Positions 24,566-35,400 of a stretch of DNA of 64,000 bases are shown here, one piece after another. Source of the stretch: Lineolata rhizophorae (lineage: Eukaryota > Ascomycota > Dothideomycetes > Lineolatales > Lineolataceae); NCBI GenBank assembly GCA_010093515.1, contig MU001693.1:67009-131008 (forward strand), read 5' to 3'. The position numbers and the translations under genes were made by a program. The stretch's first letter is position 1; each line of letters starts with the position of its first letter. The notes beneath the pieces were generated by a model. It had not been told where the DNA came from. It did no database searches and saw only the letters and a list, made by a program, of their open reading frames with translations.

Positions 24566-25241
24566 ATGCTCGTGTCCGCCATATCCCGCCCCTCTCAAGG
24601 CTTGCTTTTGCTCTTCTTTGAGACCAGCACGCGCTCATCCCATCTTTCAAGGTCTCGGAGAACCTCGGCCCGTTCGTGCAGTGGCCCAAGCCGCGTACCG
24701 CCCAGACAGAAAAGTACGTCTCATGCTTCCTTTCGCTCACCGTCTTGTTTGCTTTTCAGCCTGGGAAATGGTATGGGATGGCTCGGCCCGACAATATTCG
24801 GCTGGGAGAAGCTCCCTCGCCCGCAGAGGTCGTCCCTTGGTCCAGGAATACCGGCCAACCGAAGCGATGCCAGGCGGCTGCTCATCGCAATTGGCTAACT
24901 CGGAGGACGAAGTACTCAGGTACCTAGCCGACAATCGTTCGGTGGCTGCAAGATTGCCGAAGACTGTAGCCACGCCAGCCTTTCTTCACTCTCGGATCGG
25001 ACGGTCCGTAGGTTGTGAGCAGTCACATCTCTCTCGCGTGGGGTCGTGGCGCGGCCGAAGTCGTCGACCGGCGCGCACGGATCCTCGAGCGGGACAGGCT
25101 GATCGAGTCCCGGTCGCCCGCCAATCACGGAGGGCCGACGCAGTGGAGGGAGGGCTGAGTGGGCGGCGGCAGCTGCAGCGGCAACGGCAGCGTTCGCGGT
25201 CGCGGACGAGGCGGGGTGAAGGGGAGCATTGGCATCGCTGA
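24566..25241 (+). CDS. Tentative two-exon orphan gene (209 aa)
   Basis: Proposed exons are 24566-24713 and 24760-25241. They are joined by a 46 nt GTACGT..TTTTCAG intron with a CTCAC branch-like site; the frame is kept across it. The product begins MLVSAISRPSQGLLLLFF, a short hydrophobic stretch, and then becomes Arg/Ser-rich, with one more ordered piece (SEDEVLRYLADNRSVAARL). No family is recognised and the composition is biased, so this may be a chance frame in GC-rich DNA. The TATA box, the CT-rich leader and the in-frame intron are the only positive evidence. Confidence 0.28.
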
Positions 25242-26557
25242 AAGGTGAGCAACGAAAGAGAGACAGAGAGAGAGAGGTCATTCCTGCCATGCCCATCACA
25301 TGTAATCTCGCTTCCTGGCACGCCCCCCGACTGGCGACTCCGGCCCCAGGCCCGCGGGACGGCCGGGCTCCGCTCGTGGCACGGCTGCAGGCGACGCGCC
25401 GGGGGATCCCGACGCAGCAGCCTGCGGGCCGCGTCGTGGCGGCCCCGGGGCCCCGGGCGTCGCACGCGCCCGGACCCGACGGCGCGGGCTGCATCGACTT
25501 GCCCTGCTCCGCGCGCCCTTTATTAAGGCCGCGGTCGTCCCGTTATTCGACGCGTTGCCGGCCCTCCCCTCCGGCCGGCATCAAGAGCACGTCCTGCTCC
25601 TTCAATCTGCTCTTCGAGATGGGCGCGTGCGGCGCCGGGCCGCGGCCGGCTCGAGCAGAGCTTCATGGCGGCGGCGGCGGCGGCGGCGGCGACGCCCGTC
25701 GACGGGCCGACCGGCGCCATGCACATACATACATACTACGTGCGTATGTATGCACAGCACCTAGGGCAGCGGGCGCCCGCCGCGCGTCGCAAGGGCCCCA
25801 GCCACTTGGAGCTTGTCTTGGATCGCCTCCAGGGCCCAAGAGGGGCCCACCCCACAGCCAATGGCGACTCGGGCGAGCAGCGATGGCGGCCGCGGCCATA
25901 GCATCACGCCGCTATAGGGATGCCGGTCGAACCTTCTCCGGAACGGACTCACCACCAAGAAATTAAAGGGCCTCGTCGTCGAAGGCCGTTGAGGCAGGCG
26001 GCGGCCGGGCATTGCAGACACATGATAGCGGCGTATCTGATAAGGCCGCCGTCCGGCATGCGAAGGGCTGGCCGTGGCGCAGAGCCGTCCGGCGTCGTGG
26101 GACCATGACGCCATGGCTGACTCGCCCACCTCACGACCTCGCGACAGTCGGGGCCATATCTACGGTAGCGGCTCCACGGGCGGCGGCGCCGGGCGCCTGC
26201 CTTTCTCGAAGCGGCCTTTGTCTTTGCACCGGCGGCCCCAGCGAGAGCAGCAGCAGCGACCCGGCGCGGACCACCGCCTTCCCAGCCGTTCGCGGGACCA
26301 GAGAAGGCACGACCCAGAGGGCATAATTCCGCTTTGGCAGGCCATCATCAATCGGGAATTCCGGCTGTCTTCTCTCCCCATCTTCTCTCCCGCATTCTCC
26401 CGCATCCCCACCCCCCCTCCCTTCTCCCCTGCTCCCTTAGTTTTCATCTCTCCCCCGACCGTTTTGATCGCGGCAATATCATGACGTCCCGGCCGTTGCG
26501 CGGCGATCCGAAATTAGCAGCATCTCTAGACGGTTCCCGGGTGCCACCAGCTAACAG
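25242..26557. other. Spacer upstream of the velvet-like gene
   Basis: About 1.3 kb of very GC-rich sequence with CGG/GGC simple repeats (25668-25692), a perfect hairpin (25728-25752) and a CT/C-rich stretch (26370-26460) that resembles a leader. No gene supported. Confidence 0.45.
25728..25752. repeat. Perfect 9-bp inverted repeat, 7-nt loop
   Basis: CATACATAC, then TACGTGC, then GTATGTATG. It is an AT-rich palindromic island in GC-rich DNA next to a CGG tract. It could be a binding site for a dimeric regulator or chance. Confidence 0.5.
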
Positions 26558-27045
26558 ATGCCAAGAGGACGGGGCCGGCGCAGGAACATTAGCCAGAGCA
26601 GCAACGTTTCGCGGCGGCAGAACGAATCGCTGGCTGCGCGGCAGGCCGGCGCGCCGTCCGCAGCGGCATCACCCGGCGGCGAAGGGGCCCGGCGGCCGCA
26701 CGAGCGCGAGCAGCAGCAGCAGCAGCAGCAGGGGCGGCGTCGGCAGCAGCAGCGCCAACGCCACCAGCAGCAGCACCCGGACCCGACGTCTCAAGTCCAG
26801 CGACGACGTTCGGCCCGCCTCGCGGAGCAGTATTCTCGACGGCGGGGCTCCACCTCCCGCGGGGCAGTAGCAGCAGCAGCATCACCACCTTCCCCAATGG
26901 CGCACGTCGCGCGCCGAACCCAGACGGCCGAGCTGCTAGGCTCCAGCCGGGCCGTCGAGTCGGACTTTGGCGCGCGCGACCGGCCGCACCACCACGACCT
27001 CCGCGCGACGCGGGATTCCACGACGGTGACGACTCGGCGTTCCGC

Positions 27046-27094
<49 letters not shown>

Positions 27095-27859
27095 CAACAC
27101 CGACCTCCGACGCGGCACACGCGACCTTCCCACCCGCAGTACCAGCACCAACAACAGCAACAAGTCGATGACACCGCCGCCGCCGCCACCACCTACACCC
27201 AGCCTCTCTCGCCCTCGTCCTCCTCCTCCTCCGCCGCCACCGCTCCCGCCCCCGCCCCTTCGCCCCTCCTCCCCGACATCCGCATGGACGTCGTCGAGCA
27301 GCCCCCGCCCAGCGCCCCCGCCGGCGCCCCGCTCCCCTCGGGCGTTACCGTCCGGCTGCGCGCTGCCGACGCCGCCGCCGCCGCCGCCGCTGCCGCCGAC
27401 ACGGCCGCGCTGTTTGCCGTGGCTACGCTGACGGCGGGGGCCGGCGCCGGCGGCGCGGGGCCGGCGCCGGTGCCGGTGCCGGTGGCGCCGGGCGTGCTGA
27501 CGGGCCCGCGGCTCGTCGATTCGGTGCGGGCGGAGGCGGGAGCGGCGGGAGGCGGGGAGGACCAAGGCGAAGGCGAAGGCGGCGTCACCGTCGCGGCCGC
27601 CGCGGCCGCGGCTACGGGCTACGTGTCGTTCCCGGGGCTGGTGATTGGGCGGCCGGGGGTGTTTCGGATTCGGGTCACGCTGGTTATGATGGTGGGGGGT
27701 GCGACGCAGCAGCAGCAGGGAGGAGGCGGGACGAGTCTGCGGGCGGTGGATACGGAGCCGATTACGGTGTATGAGGGGCAGGTTGGGGGTGCTGTGCAGA
27801 GCGGTGAGGCCCCTCGAGTGTCGTTTTGCGCCGTGGTGAATGGGGAGGGGTTGAAGTGA
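26558..27859 (+). CDS. Divergent velvet-domain-like protein with poly-Gln N-terminus (433 aa)
   Basis: Probable relative of the velvet regulators (VeA/VelB/VosA/VelC) that link development and secondary metabolism in the fungal nucleus. The first ~230 residues are basic, then Gln-rich, with a run of about 17 Gln (CAG/CAA at 27047-27100). From about residue 238 the order of velvet landmarks can be followed: LLPDIRMDVVEQPPP (velvet: ..RLRIVQQPxRAR), VTVRLR (PPIVQL), ALFAVATL (FFVxxxLW), LTGPRLVDSV, GYVSFPGLVIGRPGVFRIRV (YFVFPDLSVRxxGxYRLRF), DTEPITVYEG (SEPFxVYSAKxFPG), and SFCAVVNGEGLK at the end. The canonical CGFGEKDRR and final IRIRK are absent. The stop lies in AAGTGAGA, which could instead be a splice donor, so a missing 3' exon is possible. 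The assignment rests on motif order only. Confidence 0.6.
27047..27100 (+). repeat. (CAG)n/(CAA)n tract encoding poly-Gln
   Basis: About 13 CAG units followed by about 5 CAA units, in frame in the velvet-like protein. It is likely length-polymorphic. Confidence 0.9.
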
Positions 27860-28807
27860 GAATGCGTGGACTGTTTCTCGGTCGTTGGCTTACGAGATTT
27901 GATCGCATTCGTGCGTGGCATGCAGACCTGGCCGACGACGCGCTTTTGGATCATCCCAGATGACCGCCGGGTTTTCGGAACGGTCGCCGTCAGGAAGGAG
28001 GGTGAGGAGAGAAGGCCGCTGATTGGGAAGGCGCTTGGTGCTGGGAGGCCGAGAGGAGGAGTGGCGATGATGAGTGCACAAGTTAGTCATGTGGGTGACA
28101 AAAAGGCGGTGGAAGTACTGCGTACTGTAAGATGCATCGTTTCCATCTCGTTTCTTGTTTTCCTGTCTTCATTTTGTTCACGGGCATTTTGTATCGGGTG
28201 AGTGGACGGGGTCCATGGCCAAAAGAAAGAAGGCGAAAAAGATTGACTTTTTCTTTTCTTTCCTTTTTTTTTTTTCTCCTTTCCGGGTATAGTCAAACTA
28301 CCGTGACAGGGCAGGCGTCAAAGAAGAAATGTCGTTTCGTTAAATTGAAGTACAGTATTCATGGCTGGCTCGGCGCGGATCAAGAGGACAGGGCAGGGCT
28401 ATTCATAGCATCTGGTTCGGTTCATATAGTACGTTTGTCCCGGCAGGCAGGCTGGCAAGGTACGAGCTGAAGTCGCAATAAACTTGTAAATGTTGTGCGC
28501 AGCACCGTTCTCGCCAAGACCGACATGCGTCCGGTGCATTCGTCAGCCCCGCATGCTTGCGGCTGATAGTGCGGCCCGAGGATCGTTCCTCATGTTCCGT
28601 GCTTTTGGTTGGTGATGGGAGGTTGGATTCGAGCCAATGTAATGTAGACATTGTTTCGCCTCTCCGACTGACTCAATTGTCAGTCTAACGACAACAGAGT
28701 TTCTTTGTCTGTAAGAGAGCGGGAACAATGCCACCACTAACACGAGTAAGCAAGACAATATTGTTTGATGGCGGATTCAATGCCTTGTCTCGACCAGGCC
28801 TCCGAAC
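27860..28807. other. Intergenic, 3' flank of velvet-like gene and promoter of next gene
   Basis: It contains a T-run (28266-28275) and an AATAAA at about 28477. Short frames only. Confidence 0.5.
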
Positions 28808-28814
28808 TATATAT
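28808..28814 (+). promoter_or_regulatory. TATA-like element
   Basis: AACTATATATGATG lies about 195 nt upstream of the ATG at 29008. Confidence 0.4.
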
Positions 28815-29007
28815 GATGCCGCCTGCCCACTGCTACTTGAAGTTTTCTATCCCACCAGCACTTCAGCAGTGCGAGGTGAGAGCCACAGCGAGGGGCGCCG
28901 CGGGAAGCAGAGCCCACAGCACGCAGCGATCCACCGAGAAGCCAAGGTTCAACTGACTCACCCCTTTCACAGACGTCTAACCCTTTAGGAGCATCCAAAA
29001 AAAAAAA

Positions 29008-29682
29008 ATGTCCGACTTCAACCGCCTCTCGGTCCCCCCAACTCCCAACATCCTCCCAGCCGCCTCCCCCCCCCTCTCCGACGACTGGACCTCCATCGAC
29101 CTCGACGCTCCCGCCGCCGGCATCGCCACTCCCGCCACCCCTAGCAGCGCCCCCGACACCGACACCGGCACCGACGACAACACCACCACCACCCCCCCCA
29201 CCGGCGGCGCGCGCCTCTCGCCGCTCCTCGCCAAGCTGGCCGCCGAGTGCGCCGCCGCCGCGCACGCCGCCAAGCTCGCCGCGACCGAGACGCTGCCGGC
29301 GCTGCTCGACGCCGTCGACGCGCATGCGGCGGCGGCGCACGCGCGCGCGCAGCTGGGCGAGCTGGCGGGGCTGGCGCGGGCGGCGGCGGCGGCGGGCGCG
29401 GCGGCGGCGCGCAAGGCGGGCGCGCTGGGCGGCGCGCTGGCGGCGGGGCGGCGGGCGGCGGCGGGCGGCGGCGGGACGGCGAGCGCGCGCGCGCTGCCGG
29501 TGGGCAGGTACGAGGCGGGGGAGCTGCGGGCGGCGAAGGCGGCGGGGCGGGCGCGGGGCGGGGACGCGGGCGTGCCGCGGGCGATGCGTGAGACGGTGTC
29601 GGAGCCCGGCGGGGTGGACTGGGGGCGGGTGGAGGGCGGGGCGCCGGGGAGCGAGGCTGCGCGGCCGCGGTCGAATCCTTAA
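29008..29682 (+). CDS. Ala-rich hypothetical protein (224 aa)
   Basis: No family recognised. The start MSDFNRLSVPPTPNILP follows an A-rich context (12 A before ATG), which favours initiation. The N-terminal 60 residues are Ser/Thr/Pro/Asp-rich. Residues ~70-150 are an Ala-rich, heptad-like helical stretch (LLAKLAAECAAAAHAAKLAA) that could form a coiled coil or amphipathic helix. The C-terminus is Gly/Arg-rich with VPRAMRETVSEPGGVDW. An AATAAA lies at 29864-29869, 182 nt after the stop. Extreme GC in the middle makes alternative frames open, but the ends look like genuine protein. Confidence 0.58.
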   Translation: MSDFNRLSVPPTPNILPAASPPLSDDWTSIDLDAPAAGIATPATPSSAPDTDTGTDDNTTTTPPTGGARLSPLLAKLAAECAAAAHAAKLAATETLPALLDAVDAHAAAAHARAQLGELAGLARAAAAAGAAAARKAGALGGALAAGRRAAAGGGGTASARALPVGRYEAGELRAAKAAGRARGGDAGVPRAMRETVSEPGGVDWGRVEGGAPGSEAARPRSNP

Positions 29683-30082
29683 GAGGGACTGCCGTGCGGA
29701 CGTTGCGGGATGCCCTGATGCCTCCCGTCCCTTGGCCCGCCTGCTTGCGCGGTAAGTCAGGCTTGAGAAGTGCGTACCTACTGACTTGCGATACTACAGG
29801 GAGCATGCTGGATTATCTATTATCTTAGACCGACTTGGGTCGGATGCAGGATTAGTTCTTAGCAATAAAGAATGGGTTAAAAAAAAAACTCTCCCTCCCA
29901 AAAGAAAGCCCAGACTAATGTTTCTTGTCGTCTCTTGTAAAGTGAAACGAGTTTTTTTATTCGGCCACTAAAATCATACAGGCAAGCTAGAAGCACGAGT
30001 TTATGACCGACAACATACCCCGAAATCCAACTCCACCATCCTTCGTAAGAAACACCCCAACCCACATCCATCCCGGCCCCGC
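29683..30082. other. Convergent intergenic spacer
   Basis: 400 bp between the 3' ends of two convergent genes. It contains AATAAA (29864-29869) and an A-run (29880-29888). No gene seen. Confidence 0.6.
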
Positions 30083-30415
30083 TTAATCCGCCTGGGCCCT
30101 CATCTTAACCTCCAGCGTGTCCTTGGCCGGATCCATGAGGCTCAGCACGGCCGCACAATTCGACTCGTGCAGAATCGTCGACGAGGGCCAGGCCTTGGAG
30201 TCGCGCCCGGCCGTGCACCAGCGCACCCGCACCTGCGTGACCGACTCCTCCTTCGCGCTCTTGTACTTGGACATGAACTCCTCGCAGTTGGGCGAGCCGG
30301 CGGCCGCGCCGGAGATGGCGGACGACAGGTTCGCCATCGAGGTCGAGGATGGCTTGAGCGAGATGACTTCGTGGCGGCCGGAGCCGTCAATGGTGAAGAG
30401 GATGGGCGTCGACAT
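30083..30415 (-). CDS. Small conserved-looking hypothetical protein (110 aa)
   Basis: Single-exon frame with strong C-ending codon preference and balanced composition, unlike the low-complexity neighbours. It begins MSTPILFTIDGSGRHEVISL. It has a Cys in GSPNCEEFMSKYKSAKEE, an ordered strand-like piece (TQVRVRWCTAGRDSKAWPSS) and a C-terminal LSLMDPAKDTLEVKMRAQAD. There is no signal peptide or membrane segment, so it is likely a small cytosolic or nuclear alpha/beta protein. I do not recognise a named family. Codon use and composition make it a convincing gene. Confidence 0.75.
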   Translation of the reverse strand: MSTPILFTIDGSGRHEVISLKPSSTSMANLSSAISGAAAGSPNCEEFMSKYKSAKEESVTQVRVRWCTAGRDSKAWPSSTILHESNCAAVLSLMDPAKDTLEVKMRAQAD

Positions 30416-32330
30416 TGTTGTCGTTGTCGCTGTCGTTGTCGTTGTTTTGTTTTTCGTTGTGTTTATTTCGAGTGGTGTTCTGTGGGCCTTTCAGGAGGCG
30501 GGGTTGAGACTCTGCAGATGCGATTCGTCAACCTACGAGTGAAGCAAGCACTCGACAAAAGTGGTATTCAGTTGGGGAGAGAGAGAGGGAGCGAGCATCA
30601 CGGAGGCAGAGGGCGGTAGGCATCCTTGTTTATGTACTACGCAGGCATCAGGCTGATGGCCCGGAGATTTCCATGGCGGGGCCTGAGAGAGAGAAGCGTG
30701 TCCCACGTACGTCACCGCGCAGGGATGCGCAGTGAGGATGTCGCGCATCAGGCCGGAAACTTGGCCGCCGCCAGGGATACGGCCCGTGCGCACTACACAG
30801 TTCAGTGCGACTAAGCTTCTCGCCACGTGATCCACGGCGGTCCATACGTGCTTCACTTGTCCAATTGAGAGTGCGGGAAGAACAGTGTGTTGGTGTCGGG
30901 CGCCGAGAGACCTCCCCGGAGAGCTCCATCCTAGGTTGCTTTATTTTGGTGTGTTAAACGCTTGAGACATCTGTATGAGAAGGTTAGGATGTTTCGACTA
31001 GACCGAAGCAATGTGATGGCGGACTTGCTGGTAGGCCTGGTCGATTTCGACGAAACCCACGCAAGCCAATGCCGCCTCTGTCGAATGTTGAGGTCGGCTA
31101 GAGGAATCTACCGACGGCAGTGATTGAAGAACGAGACAGGAGTAGAAAGCTAGCTGTCAAGATTTTACTGCACGTCGACGAACGGGCTCTGCGTTTTGTT
31201 GTAGAAGTGGCGGTCTTCGCGGCGTGCGGAGTCGCCTAATATGCAAGGTACAGGCAGATTTAGTACCTGCACTAACACCAGCATAAGCCTATAAACGCCT
31301 AATATGCGCCAAAGCAACGCCGTAGCATCGCGTCGCGGAATATAGACTCTATATGCTACAAGGAAGAATGCTGCGGAGCCAGCTTAGCCATCAAGCGCAC
31401 TCTAGACACGCTTGCATTCAGTGCTGCGACGCCAAGTTGCTGGTCAAGCGTGCGTCTCTATTGTAGCGGTCTGGGAGCATGGTTTGGCTGCGACACTTGG
31501 ATGCAGCCAGCGGTAACCGCTACACTGCCCTTAAAACACATCGAAGTAAACAAAGAAACGTAGCGTGAGGTCGTACGACGTAGGTCGCCGTGATAGCTGT
31601 GCAATGATGCAACATTGTCGGGCATCATCAGCTTGGCAGTCAGCGCAGGGCTTGGACGCTTGGAGCCCGTAGGGGCTCGCCCAAGCTTCCGCTTGGACCG
31701 GGAGAGGCCTGGACCGGAGAGACAATATGGTGTAGCAGAGGTCAACGCAAGTGACGTCTCCCCGGCAGCAATTCAGTATAAGGATCCATAGCTGAGCAGC
31801 TGGGTAGCAGTAGCATATCATCTTAAAAGTTAGCTCCAGGGAAAGCGGTAGCAATCCGCGCACGAGAAGGCTTGTGGCATCCGTCGCCGGCAAGACTGGG
31901 CCCGCGGAGCACGAAGCAAGCACGAAGATGCAGGACCAGGCTGGGGTCTGAAGACGAAGGACGATGGCGGCGGCCGATCCGGTTTGCGGCTGGTTACATA
32001 ATAGAAACGGCCCAAACGGCGTCGAATCTCGTTCTCGATGACGACGGCCGCGCACGAGCCAATCAACGGGCGCGCAGCGGCTGCTGATCCAGTTCATCCA
32101 TCGCCGCGCCCGGGCCCTTTGGCCTTTGCCGGCAATCTCCTCTGCCTCACCGTTTTCCTTTCCGTTCGTATCCGCCTCGCTCAATCGCCTCTTCCCTTTC
32201 CCTTTGCCATCACGCCCCGCGCGCTTCCACCGGCGCTCCGCTGACTCCCGGCCCATCCGGGCCTGCCGCTCCTTATCTGTCACGCTTGGCGCGCTGCGAC
32301 ACGCTACAACCGCTTTGCTCGCCCCCAGCA
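30416..32330. other. Divergent spacer, no supported gene
   Basis: About 1.9 kb. A 270-codon minus frame (31531-32343) lacks motifs and is treated as chance. CGCCTAATATGC occurs exactly at 31233 and again at 31296, and an 8-bp near-perfect inverted repeat (GCAAGGTAC..GTACCTGC) lies at about 31243-31270. This may be a relic of a small repeat. A CT-rich leader begins near 32100. Confidence 0.45.
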
Positions 32331-32390
32331 ATGACATCAACAACGACCGCCATCACCACCGCCGCGACCACGAAGACAGAGCAACACTAA
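32331..32390 (+). promoter_or_regulatory. uORF 1 of the 1735-aa protein gene
   Basis: ATG to TAA, 19 codons (starts MTSTTTAITT). It lies 57 nt before the main ATG and is out of frame with it. Its use depends on the unmapped transcription start; a CCCCCAG just before it could be a splice acceptor. Confidence 0.45.
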
Positions 32391-32419
32391 CCCACCTCCC
32401 CCACCAAAGCCTCCTTTCC

Positions 32420-32446
32420 ATGCCGCCGATCGCCGCCATCCGGTAA
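32420..32446 (+). promoter_or_regulatory. uORF 2, stop one base before the main ATG
   Basis: ATG..TAA encoding MPPIAAIR. The stop codon ends at 32446 and the main start begins at 32448 in another frame. This geometry would make main-ORF initiation depend on leaky scanning or close reinitiation. Confidence 0.5.
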
Positions 32447-32447
32447 C

Positions 32448-35400
32448 ATGTTTTCGCGCCGGCGACGAGCCTCGAATCCTGTACGTGCTTGCCCGCTTGC
32501 CATCGTCATCCGCACCCCTCCGCCAAATCACCCCCCCACACACACGACGAAAAAACTAACGCGTGCCTCTCTCTCTCCAAACGCAGCACCTCGCCCAGCA
32601 GCCGCCAACCCCCTCGGCCGCCCTCGCCGCCTCCCAGGCCTTCCTCTCCTCGCGACCCGCCTCCTCCTCGTCCCTCTCCAGCGCCGCCGCCGCCGCCGCC
32701 CTCCGCTCGCACCCGTCCTCCCCGGAGCCCGTCGGCCATGTCACCACGAAGCGCATGGCCGCGCGTCGCCGCGCCTCGGTCTCGTCCGTCGGCAGCGGCG
32801 GCGCCAGTGCCGCAGACCGCGAGCGCGCGCCGGGCGTCGGCGGCGGCGGCGGCGGCGGCGGCGCCCGAGCAACGTCCCCCGCGACGGCTACGCCCGGCCG
32901 GCCGAACCTCGCCCGCCGTGGCTCCACGTCCTCCATGAGCGAGCGCACCTTCCGGCGCTCGCCCTCGCCTAGCGCCAGCGCTTCCGCTTCCGCCGCCGCC
33001 GCCGCCGCCGCCCCTCGCAGTCGCAGCCACAGCCCGCTAGGCGCGCAGCCGCCGCTCCCGGCTCCGCGCGAAGAGGAGGACGAGCACGCCGATGCAGTGC
33101 CGCCCGTGCCGCCCGTGCCGGCCGAGTTCAAGGCCGGAACTGGACCCTGGCACAAGCGCGCCGCGAGCGCGGAGCCGCAGGGCGCGAGCCCGAAGGGCCC
33201 CGGGGCGGGAGCTGAGTTTGGTGCGCGCGTGGCGTCGCCGCCGCCCGCGGCGCCGGGGAAGACAGCCAACGGGCGCGGACGCGGACGTGGGCGCAGCGTG
33301 GATAGTGCGGCGACGGCGGCTGCGGCCGCGGGCGGTGCGAACATCAGTCCGGGCAAGCAGCAGGGGCGCAGCGGGTGGTTTACTGCGCCCGTGGGAAGCG
33401 GGTCGGCGACAGCGGCCACGAGCCAGTTTAGACAGACGCCCGAACTGCGGGTGGATGGTGGGGCTGGGGCTAGGGTTGGGCATGCACAGCGGGATGCGCA
33501 ACGCAGGGTGCAGGAGGCGCAGGAGAAACCGGTACAGCAGAAGAGGAAGAAGAAGAAGGACATGGCAGAACAGGGCGAGGACGGAGGGCTGCATCCGGCG
33601 ATGGGCTCGGAGTGGGGAGGAGGGTACAAGGCGACTGCAGAGCGCAAGCCGTCGCCGCATCCGCTCAAGGCGGACGCACGTGAGGAGGAACCTACTACTG
33701 CTGCTGCTACACCGCCTGAGCAAATGCACGAAGAACGCGGGGATAGCGTCGCCGACACCGCTGCTGTGGAACCCAAATCGATCCTCCCCGCCGACGCTAA
33801 CACGAGCAAGAAACTCGAATCTCCGCATCCGCAAACGCCCGCTCCACCTGCCCCATCTAAAGATGTCCACCGCTCGACCTCCTCGGCCGCTTCGCCCACG
33901 CGGACCCCAAATTCGGCCCAACCCGCCCCTCCCCGGCCTCGCTCCTCCTCTCACCCTGTTCAACCGGCCGCCAAAGCGATAACCCCGGACGGACACCCTC
34001 ATGATCCTTCTTCCTCTCTCGCCGCCCCCGCCTCGGCAGACCGCCGCGAACGGCCCACGTCGCTTAGCCCCTCCCGCTCCGCGCACTTCTCGGCTCGTTT
34101 GGTAGACCTTGAGACGGTCAGACATCAGCCACCGCCGCGCTCCTTCTCGCCGGTTAAGAGCGCGCTGAAGCATTCGCCTTCGTCAGCAGGCGGCGCTGGC
34201 GCCGGCGCGGCAAGAACGGGGAGTCCGTCGCCGAGGGCGCGAGTGACCGGCGGAAGCGAGGACGAAGACGCTACCGCTGCTACTACTGCGGGACCGAGGA
34301 AGAAAGGCGCAAGGGTCAGTTTCGACGAGGATGCGCTGGTTGTGGGGACGGCGGCAGCTACCGAGGGACGAGGGGGCGCAGAGAGCGGCAAGAGCGAGGA
34401 GGATGACGATGACCTCGATGAACTGATGAAGCCGCGGCCAACGTTGCCGTCGTTTGGGAGTATCCGGGGCCGCGGGCCGAGGAGGGTCGAAGAGGTAGTT
34501 GAGGACGAAGAAGATGACGAGGATGACGAGGATGAGGTGACCCGCCAGCAGCAGCATAGACAGAGGCGCCAGATGCCGGAGAAGGTCACTGAAACGGTGC
34601 CGCCGCCGCATTCGTCGATGGCGTCGCCGGCGAGCACCATTGCCGAGCGAGAGCGCGAACCTAGTGCCGCACTGGGCTCGTCGAGCGATCATGCGGTCGG
34701 CGCCGTGCTAGCCAAGGATTACGCTGAGAAGCAGCATCGGCGCGATGACGCCGCTGGCGAGCGTGCGCAGCAGAATGGCAAGGCGCAGCTGCCGCTGCCG
34801 CCCGAAGTCACGTCCGTCGAGGGCCCCGGATACTTCTCGGATGAGGCGAGCACATCGGAGGCGTCGAGTACGGTTGCCGGGGAAGAGGCGGAGCCAGAGC
34901 TGGAGCCGGAACCGGAGCCGGTGAGGGCGGTGGAGAGTGAAAGTGAAAGTGAGGATGAGGATGAGGACGAGGACGAGAAAAAGCACAAGGGTGTCGATAT
35001 CCCGACGCCCATCTCGGAAGGCGTTGAGGAGGAGCAGGGACTTGCCGGCGAGAAGGGCGGGGATGCTTATGATAAGGTCGAGCGTACTGTATGTGAAAGG
35101 GATACGGAGGAAAAGCGTCCTGACATCCCTGCCATTGCGATTTCACCTGCGTCGCCCGAGCAACCAGCCGAAGAAGACCGTCCGGAGTACGTCATGCCCG
35201 GCGGATTCCCGGAGGGCAACGAGGCCGAAGAGACGCCGGAAAAGGAGTCGACGGAGCGCGAGCATATGCCCGGCGAGTTTCCTGGGGAGTTCTGGGACGA
35301 GGATGCAGATCAAGAAGAGACTCAGGCTTCCTCCCGAGCTGCGGTGGATGACGGCCAGACGGCGTCACAGCCGCCTCCTCCTGAGTCGAACGCTCCGCCG

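Noticed and set aside
28600-28660. TGGATTCGAGCCA resembling a tRNA T-loop
   Set aside because: No acceptor stem, A box or cloverleaf could be folded around it on either strand.
31531-32343. 270-codon minus-strand frame
   Set aside because: Promoter/leader DNA of the 1735-aa gene; no family signature or consistent codon use.
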